Of a stretch of 64,000 nucleotides of DNA, positions 1 through 8,880 are shown piece after piece. Source of the DNA: Phycisphaerae bacterium (lineage in GTDB: Bacteria > Planctomycetota > Phycisphaerae > UBA1845 > UTPLA1); the NCBI GenBank assembly GCA_019636475.1, contig JAHBXN010000002.1, forward strand, positions 248,001 through 312,000, in the 5' to 3' direction. Every line of letters begins with the position of its first letter. The stretch's first letter is position 1. Both the position numbers and the translations under genes were made by a program. The notes under the pieces are model-generated. The model was not told the origin of the DNA. It saw nothing but the letters and a program-made list of their open reading frames with translations, and made no database searches.

Positions 1-1055
1 ACGACAAAATCAGCATTCGCCTTCGGACCGGCCGAGTCATCGATACCAACCCAGCCGGTCAATCGTCGACAGCCGACCGGAACGCGCCATGTGGCCCGAC
101 AGGCCGAATGAAGTCCCAGCCCCCGGGCATATTCCCGTCCACTGAGCTGCAACGTGCCGCCGATTGCATTCTGGTCAATTCCCAGCGGCCACGAGGTATT
201 GAAGAAGGGAATGCTTTCGTATGACACAGGATTCACCTGCGACAACCAAACGCGATCAAGGCGCGCCGACTCAATCGCCAACATTCGATTGACCTCGACC
301 AACACTTCAACGCCGCCGCGCAGTTTCAGCCTGAACGACTTGCCATCGAGATCAATTGATTCACACGCCAGTTCCGCACCCTGGTCCATGCGGACCAGCC
401 AGCCGCCGCGCTCGTTCCTCTCGATGCCAGACCGATCGGATCCGCAGTTCAATGCCATGACGACATCCCACTCGAAGCGTTCCTCCGACTCGCCGTCATC
501 GCCGATGAATGTCACGCCTTCGGCATCAACAGCCGTCAGGATGCCGTACGCATTGTCGCCGTTTTGAAGCCGCACCCGGTCGATCGCGGAATCGGCACCC
601 AACTTCAATTCTTCGGCAGCGGTCGGGACAGGATTCGTGCCGGCGCGCATGACCGATCGGATCGCATCGATCGGCTGCCGGATTCCGCCGACCCCGTCAA
701 TCTGAAACAGTATGTGCTCGTCGTCCGCGCCCTCGATCATCGCGCCGAATCGGCTGCCGTCGACCAGCCGCACCTCCCACGCAGCCGCCGAACTCCGCCG
801 CTCAGCGCCAGCCATCTGCACCAGGTCGAGTTCATCGGCGCGCAGAATGACGCGAGAATGATCGGCGATGCGAATTTCAAGTTCCCCCTTCGCCGACCAG
901 CTTACCAGCGAGCCGTCGAACTCTCTGCCGTCGAGTGTCGTCACGATGACAGCGGGCGGATTGACGACGCCACGCGACGATACGTCGGCAGAGTCATTCA
1001 ACTGAGCCGGCCCCAGGAGGTTAAACATCAGAGTTAGAAGAAGAACTGAGCTCAT
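1..1055 (-). CDS. Secreted NPCBM-domain protein, C-terminus cut by window edge
   Basis: The frame opens with ATG at 1055 and stays open for 351 codons to the window edge, so the gene is partial. The first 17 or so residues (MSSVLLLTLMFNLLGPA) look like a signal peptide. The middle is a run of beta-rich segments around phrases such as TTLDGREFDG and VRLQNGDNAYG. From about residue 285 the pattern FFNTSWPLG, LSGREYARGLGLHS and GWVGIDDSAG is characteristic of the NPCBM domain (putative carbohydrate-binding, PF08305). It starts 21 bases after the stop of the upstream cyclase-fold gene, so it is probably the last or a late gene of the MoxR operon. A role in binding a surface glycan or glycoprotein is inference from the domain; no catalytic domain is visible in the part present. 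Confidence 0.8.
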   Translation of the reverse strand, partial: MSSVLLLTLMFNLLGPAQLNDSADVSSRGVVNPPAVIVTTLDGREFDGSLVSWSAKGELEIRIADHSRVILRADELDLVQMAGAERRSSAAAWEVRLVDGSRFGAMIEGADDEHILFQIDGVGGIRQPIDAIRSVMRAGTNPVPTAAEELKLGADSAIDRVRLQNGDNAYGILTAVDAEGVTFIGDDGESEERFEWDVVMALNCGSDRSGIERNERGGWLVRMDQGAELACESIDLDGKSFRLKLRGGVEVLVEVNRMLAIESARLDRVWLSQVNPVSYESIPFFNTSWPLGIDQNAIGGTLQLSGREYARGLGLHSACRATWRVPVGCRRLTGWVGIDDSAGPKANADFV

Positions 1056-1076
1056 CGTGACTTTGCTCGCAGCGGT

Positions 1077-2174
1077 CTACCGCTGAAAGATCGGCAAAGT
1101 CTGCTTGGGGATTTGCAAGATAATCAGCGCCATGGCCGTACCGTATTCGCTGCCGGCCTGTCCTCTCCAGGATCCGTCCGTCAGTTGTTTCGAAATCAGT
1201 TCGTCGCGAATTGCCGGCCACCAGCGATCCCAGTGCGAGCCGCCAGCCTGAAACATCGCCTGTGCCGCATAATAATGGCCGTAGAAGTAGTGCGTCTGCT
1301 CCTCCGTCAACCCCGGGGTGAAGCGTTCGAGGTACGCGATACCTCGCTGAATCGGCGCTGTATCGTACACGCCCGCGTATTGCAGCGCTGCCACCCCGGC
1401 CGCCGATCGAGCGAACATGGACCCCGACGAATCGAGCATGTACCGAAAACCACCGTCCGATTCCTGGCTGTCTTGAACATACTTGATGGCCCGGTCGATG
1501 GTGCTTTTTGGTACGGCGATTCCGGCATTGCGCGCCGCACGAAGCGCCATGATCTGGCAGATCGTGACGGAGATGTCCGCGTCCGCTCGGACCGGATGAT
1601 ACCGCCATCCGCCCTGCTCGTTCTGCGTTCGAACAATCAGCGCGACGGCCTTCTGAAGTTTCTCGCGAAGTTCCGAACGAGCGGACGTCCCGTACACTTC
1701 CGCCAGGAACAACGTCGCGAATCCGTGGCCGTACATTGGACCGTATGAAGTCTCCGCGGTGATCAGGCCGGACTGCTCCGAGCAGGAGTCCAGCACAAAT
1801 TTCAAGCAAAGATCCACGACGCGTGCATATCGACCGCGGCCGGGCAGGCTTCCTTCCGCGACAAACGCAATCCCGCCCAGTGACGTGATGCCGACATGTC
1901 GCCCATACTGCGATTGCCCTCCGAATGAACCATCCGGCAGTTGTTGCTTTTCGAGCCATTCGAGCCCCCGCGCGACGGCGGACTCGAGTTCCGGCGTGGG
2001 TTGTTCGATCGTCGTGGTCGTTTCCGAGTCGCCGGCGCCCAGGGATTTTCCGCGATTCGCGTCGGCCGGCTGGGAAGCGGGCGGCGCATCCTCCTCGACG
2101 CGCGAGGCGGCTTCACTCCGCGGCCATACGAATACCGGAAGCATGACAGCGACAGCGAGAATCACTCGGCGCAT
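1077..2174 (-). CDS. Secreted prenyltransferase/squalene-oxidase repeat protein
   Basis: This is a 365-residue protein with a signal peptide (MRRVILAVAVMLPVFVWP) and a low-complexity linker, followed by an alpha/alpha-toroid repeat region. Repeats of the type GLEWLEKQQLPDGSFGG, QNEQGGWRYHP, QESDGGFRYM and QLTDGSWRGQ are the QW-like motifs of the terpenoid cyclase/protein prenyltransferase fold. A frame opening with GTG exists at 2231, but I chose the ATG at 2174 because it gives a clean signal peptide and follows a GAAAGGGC-type ribosome site. I see no squalene-cyclase DxDD aspartates, so enzymatic cyclisation is doubtful. Secreted proteins of this fold often sit downstream of MoxR/VWA clusters in planctomycetes, where their role is unknown. 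The coding call is firm; the function is not. Confidence 0.85.
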   Translation of the reverse strand: MRRVILAVAVMLPVFVWPRSEAASRVEEDAPPASQPADANRGKSLGAGDSETTTTIEQPTPELESAVARGLEWLEKQQLPDGSFGGQSQYGRHVGITSLGGIAFVAEGSLPGRGRYARVVDLCLKFVLDSCSEQSGLITAETSYGPMYGHGFATLFLAEVYGTSARSELREKLQKAVALIVRTQNEQGGWRYHPVRADADISVTICQIMALRAARNAGIAVPKSTIDRAIKYVQDSQESDGGFRYMLDSSGSMFARSAAGVAALQYAGVYDTAPIQRGIAYLERFTPGLTEEQTHYFYGHYYAAQAMFQAGGSHWDRWWPAIRDELISKQLTDGSWRGQAGSEYGTAMALIILQIPKQTLPIFQR

Positions 2175-2233
2175 TGAGAGCCCTTTCAATTCAGCGCCCC
2201 GACCGCGAACGCAAACGAAACAGAGGCGCACGC

Positions 2234-2908
2234 CTACTCACGCGATGCTTCCACGGATAAATTTCGGTAATATCGCAGAATCTCATCGCGATACCTGGGC
2301 ATGAAATCTTCGTCGAACCCTTCCAGCACCGCGTCGCGATCCTGTTCCGGCAGGAACCCCCAGCGCCGCGCCAGATCAGCGCGTTCGGCATCCTTCGCCT
2401 GCTTCTCGACGCGACCGTCACTTTTCTCCGTGGTGCCACCGCCCTTCTGATTGGCCGCTCCGTCGGTGGATTTCTCGCGCGACTGCTCGCCTTTCTGCTC
2501 CGCTCGCCGCGGCTTCGCCGTCGACCGGCGTCTGGAAGCCTGCTTCGGGGACGATGCCGATTGCTCGGCCGCGGTGATCATCTGATCAATGCCTGCGATT
2601 GCGCGCTCCTGAAGCCTCTGTGTCATCGGTCCGGCATCATATTGATCGCGCAGGCGAATCGCGGCGGACTTCATCTGATCCAGCGTGGACTCCACCGAAT
2701 CACGCGCTGTCGTCCCCCCACCCGACAACTGCTCGACGAGTTCCGGGTCAATCAGATCGTCCGGCTCAACCATCTCATCGGACGACGCCGCCGGCCGGGT
2801 CGTCACCGTTGCCGGTGTGTCATCACCGACTGCCGGAAACCATGCGGTCGCTCCGGCCAACCCGGTCACGATGATGAGGCTTCCGACTCGGGTCGTGCGT
2901 CGCATCAT
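2234..2908 (-). CDS. Small secreted charged protein of the MoxR operon
   Basis: The product has 224 residues, an N-terminal signal/anchor segment (VGSLIIVTGLAGATAWF), a long Ser/Lys/Glu/Arg-rich disordered middle (about residues 120-170) and a conserved-looking C-terminal block ending WGFLPEQDRDAVLEGFDE. The start codon lies directly against the stop of the 1181-residue gene upstream, with no intervening bases, which argues for translational coupling and a shared pathway. The C-terminal WGxLPxxxR pattern recurs in short proteins next to DUF4175-like genes in planctomycete genomes, but I cannot assign a biochemical role. The disordered region suggests a tether or adaptor at the membrane. Confidence 0.8.
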   Translation of the reverse strand: MMRRTTRVGSLIIVTGLAGATAWFPAVGDDTPATVTTRPAASSDEMVEPDDLIDPELVEQLSGGGTTARDSVESTLDQMKSAAIRLRDQYDAGPMTQRLQERAIAGIDQMITAAEQSASSPKQASRRRSTAKPRRAEQKGEQSREKSTDGAANQKGGGTTEKSDGRVEKQAKDAERADLARRWGFLPEQDRDAVLEGFDEDFMPRYRDEILRYYRNLSVEASRE

Positions 2909-5900
2909 TCAATCTCCCTTCGCACTATCCACCATCCTCGACGACAGTTCGTACAGGGACCGCTGCTCGTCGCCGATCCGCTGGATTTCTCGAAGTTGTT
3001 CCTCACTTCGTTTGAGCGGCTCCGGCAAGGTTTCAGCCAGCGCCCGCGTGCGAGCCTTCAGGTCGACCTGCAACAGCTTCAACACGCGAAGCTCCGCCAG
3101 CGGCGGCACCGGCCGGCTCCTCGTTGGTTCGCCGGCGCCCCCGCCGCCACCGCCCTGTTCCGCTTCGACGAATCGATCATTCCGCTTTTCGGGTCGAATC
3201 TCCATGACGGCGATCAATCGATCGAGATGTGACAGCACCGCGGACTGCTCGGTCATCGCCGCATGCGACTCGCCGGAGGCCAGCTGCCGAGCCGCGATTC
3301 GGATGTGCTCTCCAATCCGATCGCACACCGCGCGGAAGACGATGCTCTCGGTGATTCGTTCCGTGATGCGCTCAAGCGGAGCAGCCAATTCCGCCTGCCG
3401 CGAGGCCAGCGCCTTGACCCTGATGCTCTCGACGCGACTGAGTCGCTCGGAGGAACCGGTCCGCGCCGCCACTGTTCCAGTTTCGCGATGCAGTTCGGAT
3501 TGGGACTCACGCAGTTCAATCAGTGCAACAAGAATGGCATCCATGGCCCGCTCGGCCATCGCGCGTTCAATTCGCTCCTGCATCGCTTGGAGCGACTCCA
3601 GCGCATCCATGAGCTGGAACCGGGCGTTTTCCTGCTCCTGTGTCCCCGCTCGAAGCTCGCCCAGATCGAACGCCTTGCCGGCTGTCTCCATGTGAGCGGC
3701 GGCCGTGAGCAATGCAAACTTCGCGGACATCGCTTCGTGGTCGACGCCGTTGACCCGGCCTGACACGCCCTCGGCAGTTTGTGCCAGAGTCCTTTGTCGA
3801 TCGGCGAGGCGCGGAGATTCCAGCGGCTGCGCGCTCTGTTCCGGCAGCGAATGCGCCTGCTCAATCAGCGCCTCCTGCGCGCGAAGCAGCTTTTCGACCG
3901 CGCCGGCAAGGTCGGATACGTCGCGCGACAGGTCTGCTAGTTCTCGGTCAATCCTCTGCTCCATCGAAGCCAGCACCCGGCGCAGTCCATCGGCCGCCGA
4001 AGCCTGGCTCTCCCGCGCGCCGCGGAGTCGATTTCGTTCGATCTCGGCCGATGCCGAAGCCATGTTTTCAATAATCGCCGACTCCGCCGCCATCGCCGCT
4101 GCGCGAATGAGGGTCGTTGCCGACGCGGGATCCGACGTCGCCAACGTCGCTGCGAGTTCATTCAACCCGCGAAAGGCCGCGACTGACTCCGAACGAAGCC
4201 GTGATTGTGACGCACCCAGATCGGCCAGTGCGTTCTGCTGGGCCGCGCTCAGTTCTTCGATCGAATTGGACAGGGTCTCGCGTGCCAGCGCACCGCTCTG
4301 CCTGATGAGTTCCTCCTGCCGATCGAGCAGATCGCGAATCACTCGCCCGGCATCCGCAAATTCGCTCCAGCGTTGCAGCGCTTCAAGGAAGTCAGCGAAT
4401 TCCGCCAGCGCCTGCCGCTGCGCCCCGATTGATTCTTCCAGGGCGGCATGCTGCTCTTCGGGACGTCGAGATTCCGACGCACGCTCCGCGGTCGACGCCG
4501 CGTCGAGCAGTTGCTCCCGCGACAACCGAGCGATGGACCGGCCCAGGCGCTCCGCCTGAGCCGCAACATCCAGACGCGCTGCCCGGTTTCGGTCGGCACG
4601 CCGCGCGACATCCAGCAACTGAGTCGCTGTCTCCGCGCCTGCTTCTGAAATGCGTCGAAGTTCCCGTGACAATTGCGCAGCCCGGTCGCGCTCACGATCA
4701 GACATCGCGCGACGAACCGCCGGACCTTCATCGACGGCTACTGATTCCCGTATCGACGCATGCAGGTCGCGGGCCAAACCGCGCAGCCGGGTCGCGGACA
4801 CATTGACAGATTGACGCAGCAACTCCGCCAAATCAGCCTCCGAGACGATTCGCACCCTGCGCGACGCAGACCGACGCACGTCGTGGCTGAGACCGTCCCG
4901 TTTGAATCCGTCTTGCGCCGCGGCCGCGAGAACCACGATGTCGCCTTCCTTCAACGGCGGTTCCATCGTGCGAGGCCGCCATGCTATTGAGCGTTCAGCG
5001 ACTGGAAGCGCCACGCTGACCACAGCCTCTGCCGCGACCGGAGAATCGGATTTGCCTTCGGCCAGTAGGTCGCAGATCGTGAGCCATTTGTTCTCCTCAA
5101 CAGCGGCACTAAGTACCAGAGCGGTCAAGCCCAGATCGTCTCGCGCTCGCGCGACGACATTCAGCGCGCCGTGGAGCGTCATCTCGGTATCCGCCGCCGG
5201 CTCCAGCAGCTCAACAGTCGGTGGTTCATCGTCTTTCACCACAAGCTCGTGACCGACTTCTGATTGAGACTCAAGCCCCCCTCGATCGATTAACCGAATC
5301 CGGAAACCTCCTCCCCGTTTGACTACAAAAGCCGCGCGAAGAATCGGCCTTTGAATTCCCTCGCCAACTTCCGCCAACGAGTCGTCCGCCGCGATGTGCA
5401 GCTCAATCGTGTCTCCGCTGTCGAAGACCACGCTGCCACCAATGGTCGGCGCGGAGGAGTCACCCGCCATGCGCGGCGACACCTCGATGGTCGCCCGCGA
5501 ACCTCGCACGGTCGTCACCGGCTCGGTTCCGAGCACATGGACGACGGCCGCGTCCGAACCGACGTAGTCCGGAGGTTGCACGATGAGCCGCGATTCTTCG
5601 GCTTCGGGCCGCCGCGCCACGGCGATGCGCGAGAACCGATCACGCGTGTCGTCGTCTCCCGCGACGAAGGCATATTCAATCGGCGACCAGACGTTATCAA
5701 ACGTGAATCGAAAGCAGCCGTCGGATTCTCGGCGCATCGGGCTGCGCCGTCGCTCACCGCCGACCGGTCCCCATTCGATAAAGGCACGCAGATACGGGTG
5801 GTCGCCGCGTTCGATGGACATGGCCGGCGTAGCGCTTTCACCGAGCGCCGCGGTCATGTCACCTGTCAAAGGGGCGATACGCACGCGCCGCGGCCATTCC

Positions 5901-6454
5901 GTCGCGAGCCAGGGTGTAAAGACGCGGGATCGCCCCACGTCGGCCAATTCCGGAAGCAGGATGCTCACGCTGATTGTTGCAATCATCAGCAAGAGTGCCG
6001 AGCCGACCGACCATGTAGCACGGTTCGCGTTGAGTCCGCGCCTGCGCGTCTGCCACGGACCATGCGACGATGCCTCACTGATCAATTGCTCCCACAACTC
6101 CGCTGAACCGCTGCCCCGACCGTCCATGAATTCGACCGCGCCGGCGATCTCGTCACGCTCAACGTCGGTAATCGCGCTCCAGCGTAGTGCGATCTGATCC
6201 AGGGGTATCGGCGCGACCAACGGGCGAAGCACGCGCCGCCAAACCGCGAGGGCCATCCAGAGGATACCGCCGGCCAATGCGCCAGCCCGCAGCAACCACG
6301 GAAAATTCACCCACCAATCAAGCACGGCCGTCAGCGCAACCGACGGAATCACAACGACGACGATACGGCCCAGCGATTCAAGCGCAAGCAGTGTCCGCAG
6401 CCGGCGCCTGACGCCCGCCAGATCTCGCAGAATGTCGCCGTGATCATTGGTCAT
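2909..6454 (-). CDS. Large DUF4175-like membrane protein with coiled coils
   Basis: This is a 1181-residue protein. Two or three hydrophobic segments near the N-terminus (about residues 30-70 and 150-172) are followed by an extracytoplasmic beta-rich region of Ig-like character (about 190-470). After that comes a very long Ala/Glu/Arg-rich helical region with many heptad-like stretches to about residue 1100, and a polyglycine spacer near 1120. The architecture matches the DUF4175-type proteins found with MoxR, DUF58 and VWA genes. It starts 29 bases after the VWA gene and is contiguous with the next gene. The likely role is structural, a long periplasmic rod or scaffold for the VWA proteins. 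That role is inference; the family has no established activity. Confidence 0.82.
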   Translation of the reverse strand: MTNDHGDILRDLAGVRRRLRTLLALESLGRIVVVVIPSVALTAVLDWWVNFPWLLRAGALAGGILWMALAVWRRVLRPLVAPIPLDQIALRWSAITDVERDEIAGAVEFMDGRGSGSAELWEQLISEASSHGPWQTRRRGLNANRATWSVGSALLLMIATISVSILLPELADVGRSRVFTPWLATEWPRRVRIAPLTGDMTAALGESATPAMSIERGDHPYLRAFIEWGPVGGERRRSPMRRESDGCFRFTFDNVWSPIEYAFVAGDDDTRDRFSRIAVARRPEAEESRLIVQPPDYVGSDAAVVHVLGTEPVTTVRGSRATIEVSPRMAGDSSAPTIGGSVVFDSGDTIELHIAADDSLAEVGEGIQRPILRAAFVVKRGGGFRIRLIDRGGLESQSEVGHELVVKDDEPPTVELLEPAADTEMTLHGALNVVARARDDLGLTALVLSAAVEENKWLTICDLLAEGKSDSPVAAEAVVSVALPVAERSIAWRPRTMEPPLKEGDIVVLAAAAQDGFKRDGLSHDVRRSASRRVRIVSEADLAELLRQSVNVSATRLRGLARDLHASIRESVAVDEGPAVRRAMSDRERDRAAQLSRELRRISEAGAETATQLLDVARRADRNRAARLDVAAQAERLGRSIARLSREQLLDAASTAERASESRRPEEQHAALEESIGAQRQALAEFADFLEALQRWSEFADAGRVIRDLLDRQEELIRQSGALARETLSNSIEELSAAQQNALADLGASQSRLRSESVAAFRGLNELAATLATSDPASATTLIRAAAMAAESAIIENMASASAEIERNRLRGARESQASAADGLRRVLASMEQRIDRELADLSRDVSDLAGAVEKLLRAQEALIEQAHSLPEQSAQPLESPRLADRQRTLAQTAEGVSGRVNGVDHEAMSAKFALLTAAAHMETAGKAFDLGELRAGTQEQENARFQLMDALESLQAMQERIERAMAERAMDAILVALIELRESQSELHRETGTVAARTGSSERLSRVESIRVKALASRQAELAAPLERITERITESIVFRAVCDRIGEHIRIAARQLASGESHAAMTEQSAVLSHLDRLIAVMEIRPEKRNDRFVEAEQGGGGGGAGEPTRSRPVPPLAELRVLKLLQVDLKARTRALAETLPEPLKRSEEQLREIQRIGDEQRSLYELSSRMVDSAKGD

Positions 6455-6483
6455 ATCGCGTGATCGGCCGATCGAAGGTCAAA

Positions 6484-8880
6484 TCAGGCCAGGCCCATCG
6501 CCTTTCTCGTCACCCATTCGGCCCCGATCAGGAGCGTGAACAGGATGAGCATGAACTTCGTGTCCCAGATGGCTTCCTCGATGTCCGCCGGTATCTGCAC
6601 GCTTCGATCCGGAATCGCATCGATCATTTCGGATAGATCATCACCAAGCCGTGCGGTGCGCCCACCGCCGGCGTGGGCAAGTCGCATCAGGAATTCGTCG
6701 TCCGCTTCCCGGCGGTCCATTTCACGATCGACCGCGCGTACAACGATCAGCCGGGACGGCGCCTCCTGATTTAGAGCCGATCGGAAGTCTTCCGCCTCGA
6801 CTTTTAGCGTGCCGGTACGGATGGCATTGAAGCTCCCGCGCGCGCGATCGACGCTTCCCTCAACGCGTCTCAGTTCCACGCGCTCGATCGGCGCGCCCGT
6901 GTCGTCTGTCACCACCACGCGGGGATAGACCGGGAGCGACGCCTCCTGCGAGTCGCCAGCGAGCAATTCGACCTGGACTTCGCTGCCCAGTTCATAGCGA
7001 CGGCGGTCTGTTTCGATCCGCCAGCCTCCTTGAGCGCCGAATCGTTTGCCACGCGCCAGCGTTCGGATTACCTGCAGCCAGAAATGCTGATGAAAGGCTT
7101 CCCCGCCATACTGCCGCCAACGCCATGCATCATCGCTGCCGAGATAGAATGTCCGCCCCGCGCCGAACCGCCCCAATACCACCAGCGGCATCGATTCGTT
7201 CTCCGCCTGTGCCGACGGATGCGTTGCCAGAACCACGGCACCCGGTGCAGCGCCGCGCACCGTCGAATACCAATACCAACCGGCCGTCATCGGCGCATCA
7301 CGCAAGGAGACGTCGGCATCCGCCAGACGGAAGATGGCGCTGTCGCGTCCCTCCGCTGTCAGCCGAAGTCGAAAAGGCTCCGTCATCTCGCGCCCATAGG
7401 ATCCATCAAACGTCGGCGACAGTCGGGCCGGCAACAGCCGCTCCAGCTTCGATCGTCGCAATTGCTGCGGCATGTGGCGTTCACCAGCGATAAATGCGAG
7501 TCCGCCCCCCTGATTCGACACGAAATCGACCAGCATGGATTCCTGCACCGGACTGATCCAGTCCCCATGCGGGTCGACGTCGCCAAGAATCACCACGTCG
7601 TAGCGTCCCAGTTCATCGATGCTCTGTGGAAACCGAGTGATCGGCCGAGTCCCTTCCTGAGCAAAGCCGGCCGTCGCGCTGAGCAGGAGGATCGAGCTGT
7701 CGAGCGTCGCCTCGCGAATCAGGAGATTCTTCAAGAAGCGATACTCAAAGCGGGGATCGCCTTCGACATACAGGACAGACACCGTCGCATCGTGGGCCTT
7801 GATCGTCAGGTCTGCCTCGTTGTTCTCCACATTCTCTTCGCCCGCGAGAGGCAGCGCCGCCACGGTAAGCGTTCGCAATCCCGGCGCATCGGCCGAGTAA
7901 AGCAATTCGCCGCGCCACGTCATCGCGCCGCCGGCGACATCCGCAGCGCGCTCCGCAAAGATCTGGCCGGTCGCCTTGTCTCGCAGTTGCAGCATCACAC
8001 GCAACGCTTCCACGACACCGCGCAGATCAAGTTGACACTGCACCCTGGCTGCGTCGCGCACAAACACGTCCGAGACTGCCCACACCGACGAGACCTCCAC
8101 ATCAGGACGCGCTCGGCTCGAACCCGCGGCGATCGTATAGATCCCCACGCCGCGGGCCTCGGCCACCGCAAGCGCTGACTCGACCGATTGATTAGCCGAC
8201 TGACGACCGTCGCTGAGAACAACGACGCCGGCAAGTCGTGTGCTGCGACCGGCGTCCATGACCTGGAGCAGGGATGATGCCAGATCCGTGGCGCCCCGAA
8301 CGATTGCGGATTGGTCAATCCGCCTGGCCAGTTCGTCCAGCTCGCTCGCATTCCTGGCCCGTCCGACGCGAGTCGCACCGGAGTTGAACGTCCACACATC
8401 CAGGTCGTGACGCGAAATCAGACGCGAAGCCAGGCCGCCCTGCGACGAAAACACGCTCTGCACCGCGGCAGACCAGCGACTCGCGGACTCCCGCCCGGCA
8501 CCGTTTGGCACATCCTCTTTCGCGGGACCGTTCGCCGATTGCGACTGCGGCACATCGGTCGTCAGCATGCTGCCCGACGAATCGATCATCACGGCAACGA
8601 CCGAACGCTCGACTTCATTCCGCTGCAGGACAATCACCGGCCGGCTCAACATGAACAAAGCCGTCATGATCACGCTGAATCGCAGGAACATCAGTCCCCA
8701 GCGCCATCGAGACGCCACGCGCTGGCGGCGATAGAGGCGATAAACGAGTACGGCCGCGACGACCGCGCCGATCAGCATGATCCAAGCAGCCGGCGGTGAT
8801 TCAAATCGCAATGAGAGCACCGAGTCGCCGTCGAGGCGGACTCGCTCCAGTCCCAGAAGCCATTCAATCGCCGATTTCAT
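6484..8880 (-). CDS. Membrane VWA protein with glutamine-amidotransferase-like domain
   Basis: The 798-residue product has two N-terminal membrane helices (about residues 30-48 and 62-82), a von Willebrand A domain whose MIDAS reads VMIDSSGSML, and a central class I glutamine-amidotransferase-like domain (about 390-500). In that central domain the nucleophile-elbow cysteine is not visible; the region reads GGGLAFIAGERH, so it is probably non-catalytic. A C-terminal membrane helix lies near 775-795. The start codon overlaps the stop of the BatA-type gene by four bases (ATGA), a sign of coupled translation. Together with MoxR and DUF58 partners this is a MIDAS-dependent complex that MoxR ATPases remodel or load. 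The substrate is unknown. Confidence 0.85.
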   Translation of the reverse strand: MKSAIEWLLGLERVRLDGDSVLSLRFESPPAAWIMLIGAVVAAVLVYRLYRRQRVASRWRWGLMFLRFSVIMTALFMLSRPVIVLQRNEVERSVVAVMIDSSGSMLTTDVPQSQSANGPAKEDVPNGAGRESASRWSAAVQSVFSSQGGLASRLISRHDLDVWTFNSGATRVGRARNASELDELARRIDQSAIVRGATDLASSLLQVMDAGRSTRLAGVVVLSDGRQSANQSVESALAVAEARGVGIYTIAAGSSRARPDVEVSSVWAVSDVFVRDAARVQCQLDLRGVVEALRVMLQLRDKATGQIFAERAADVAGGAMTWRGELLYSADAPGLRTLTVAALPLAGEENVENNEADLTIKAHDATVSVLYVEGDPRFEYRFLKNLLIREATLDSSILLLSATAGFAQEGTRPITRFPQSIDELGRYDVVILGDVDPHGDWISPVQESMLVDFVSNQGGGLAFIAGERHMPQQLRRSKLERLLPARLSPTFDGSYGREMTEPFRLRLTAEGRDSAIFRLADADVSLRDAPMTAGWYWYSTVRGAAPGAVVLATHPSAQAENESMPLVVLGRFGAGRTFYLGSDDAWRWRQYGGEAFHQHFWLQVIRTLARGKRFGAQGGWRIETDRRRYELGSEVQVELLAGDSQEASLPVYPRVVVTDDTGAPIERVELRRVEGSVDRARGSFNAIRTGTLKVEAEDFRSALNQEAPSRLIVVRAVDREMDRREADDEFLMRLAHAGGGRTARLGDDLSEMIDAIPDRSVQIPADIEEAIWDTKFMLILFTLLIGAEWVTRKAMGLA

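Noticed and set aside
564-1037. Plus-strand frames at 154-567 and 564-1037
   Set aside because: They are antisense to the NPCBM protein gene that runs off the left edge; that minus-strand frame is continuous and has a signal peptide and domain motifs.
7030-8178. A 382-codon open frame on the plus strand
   Set aside because: It is antisense to the VWA gene with an intact MIDAS motif and has no recognisable domain.
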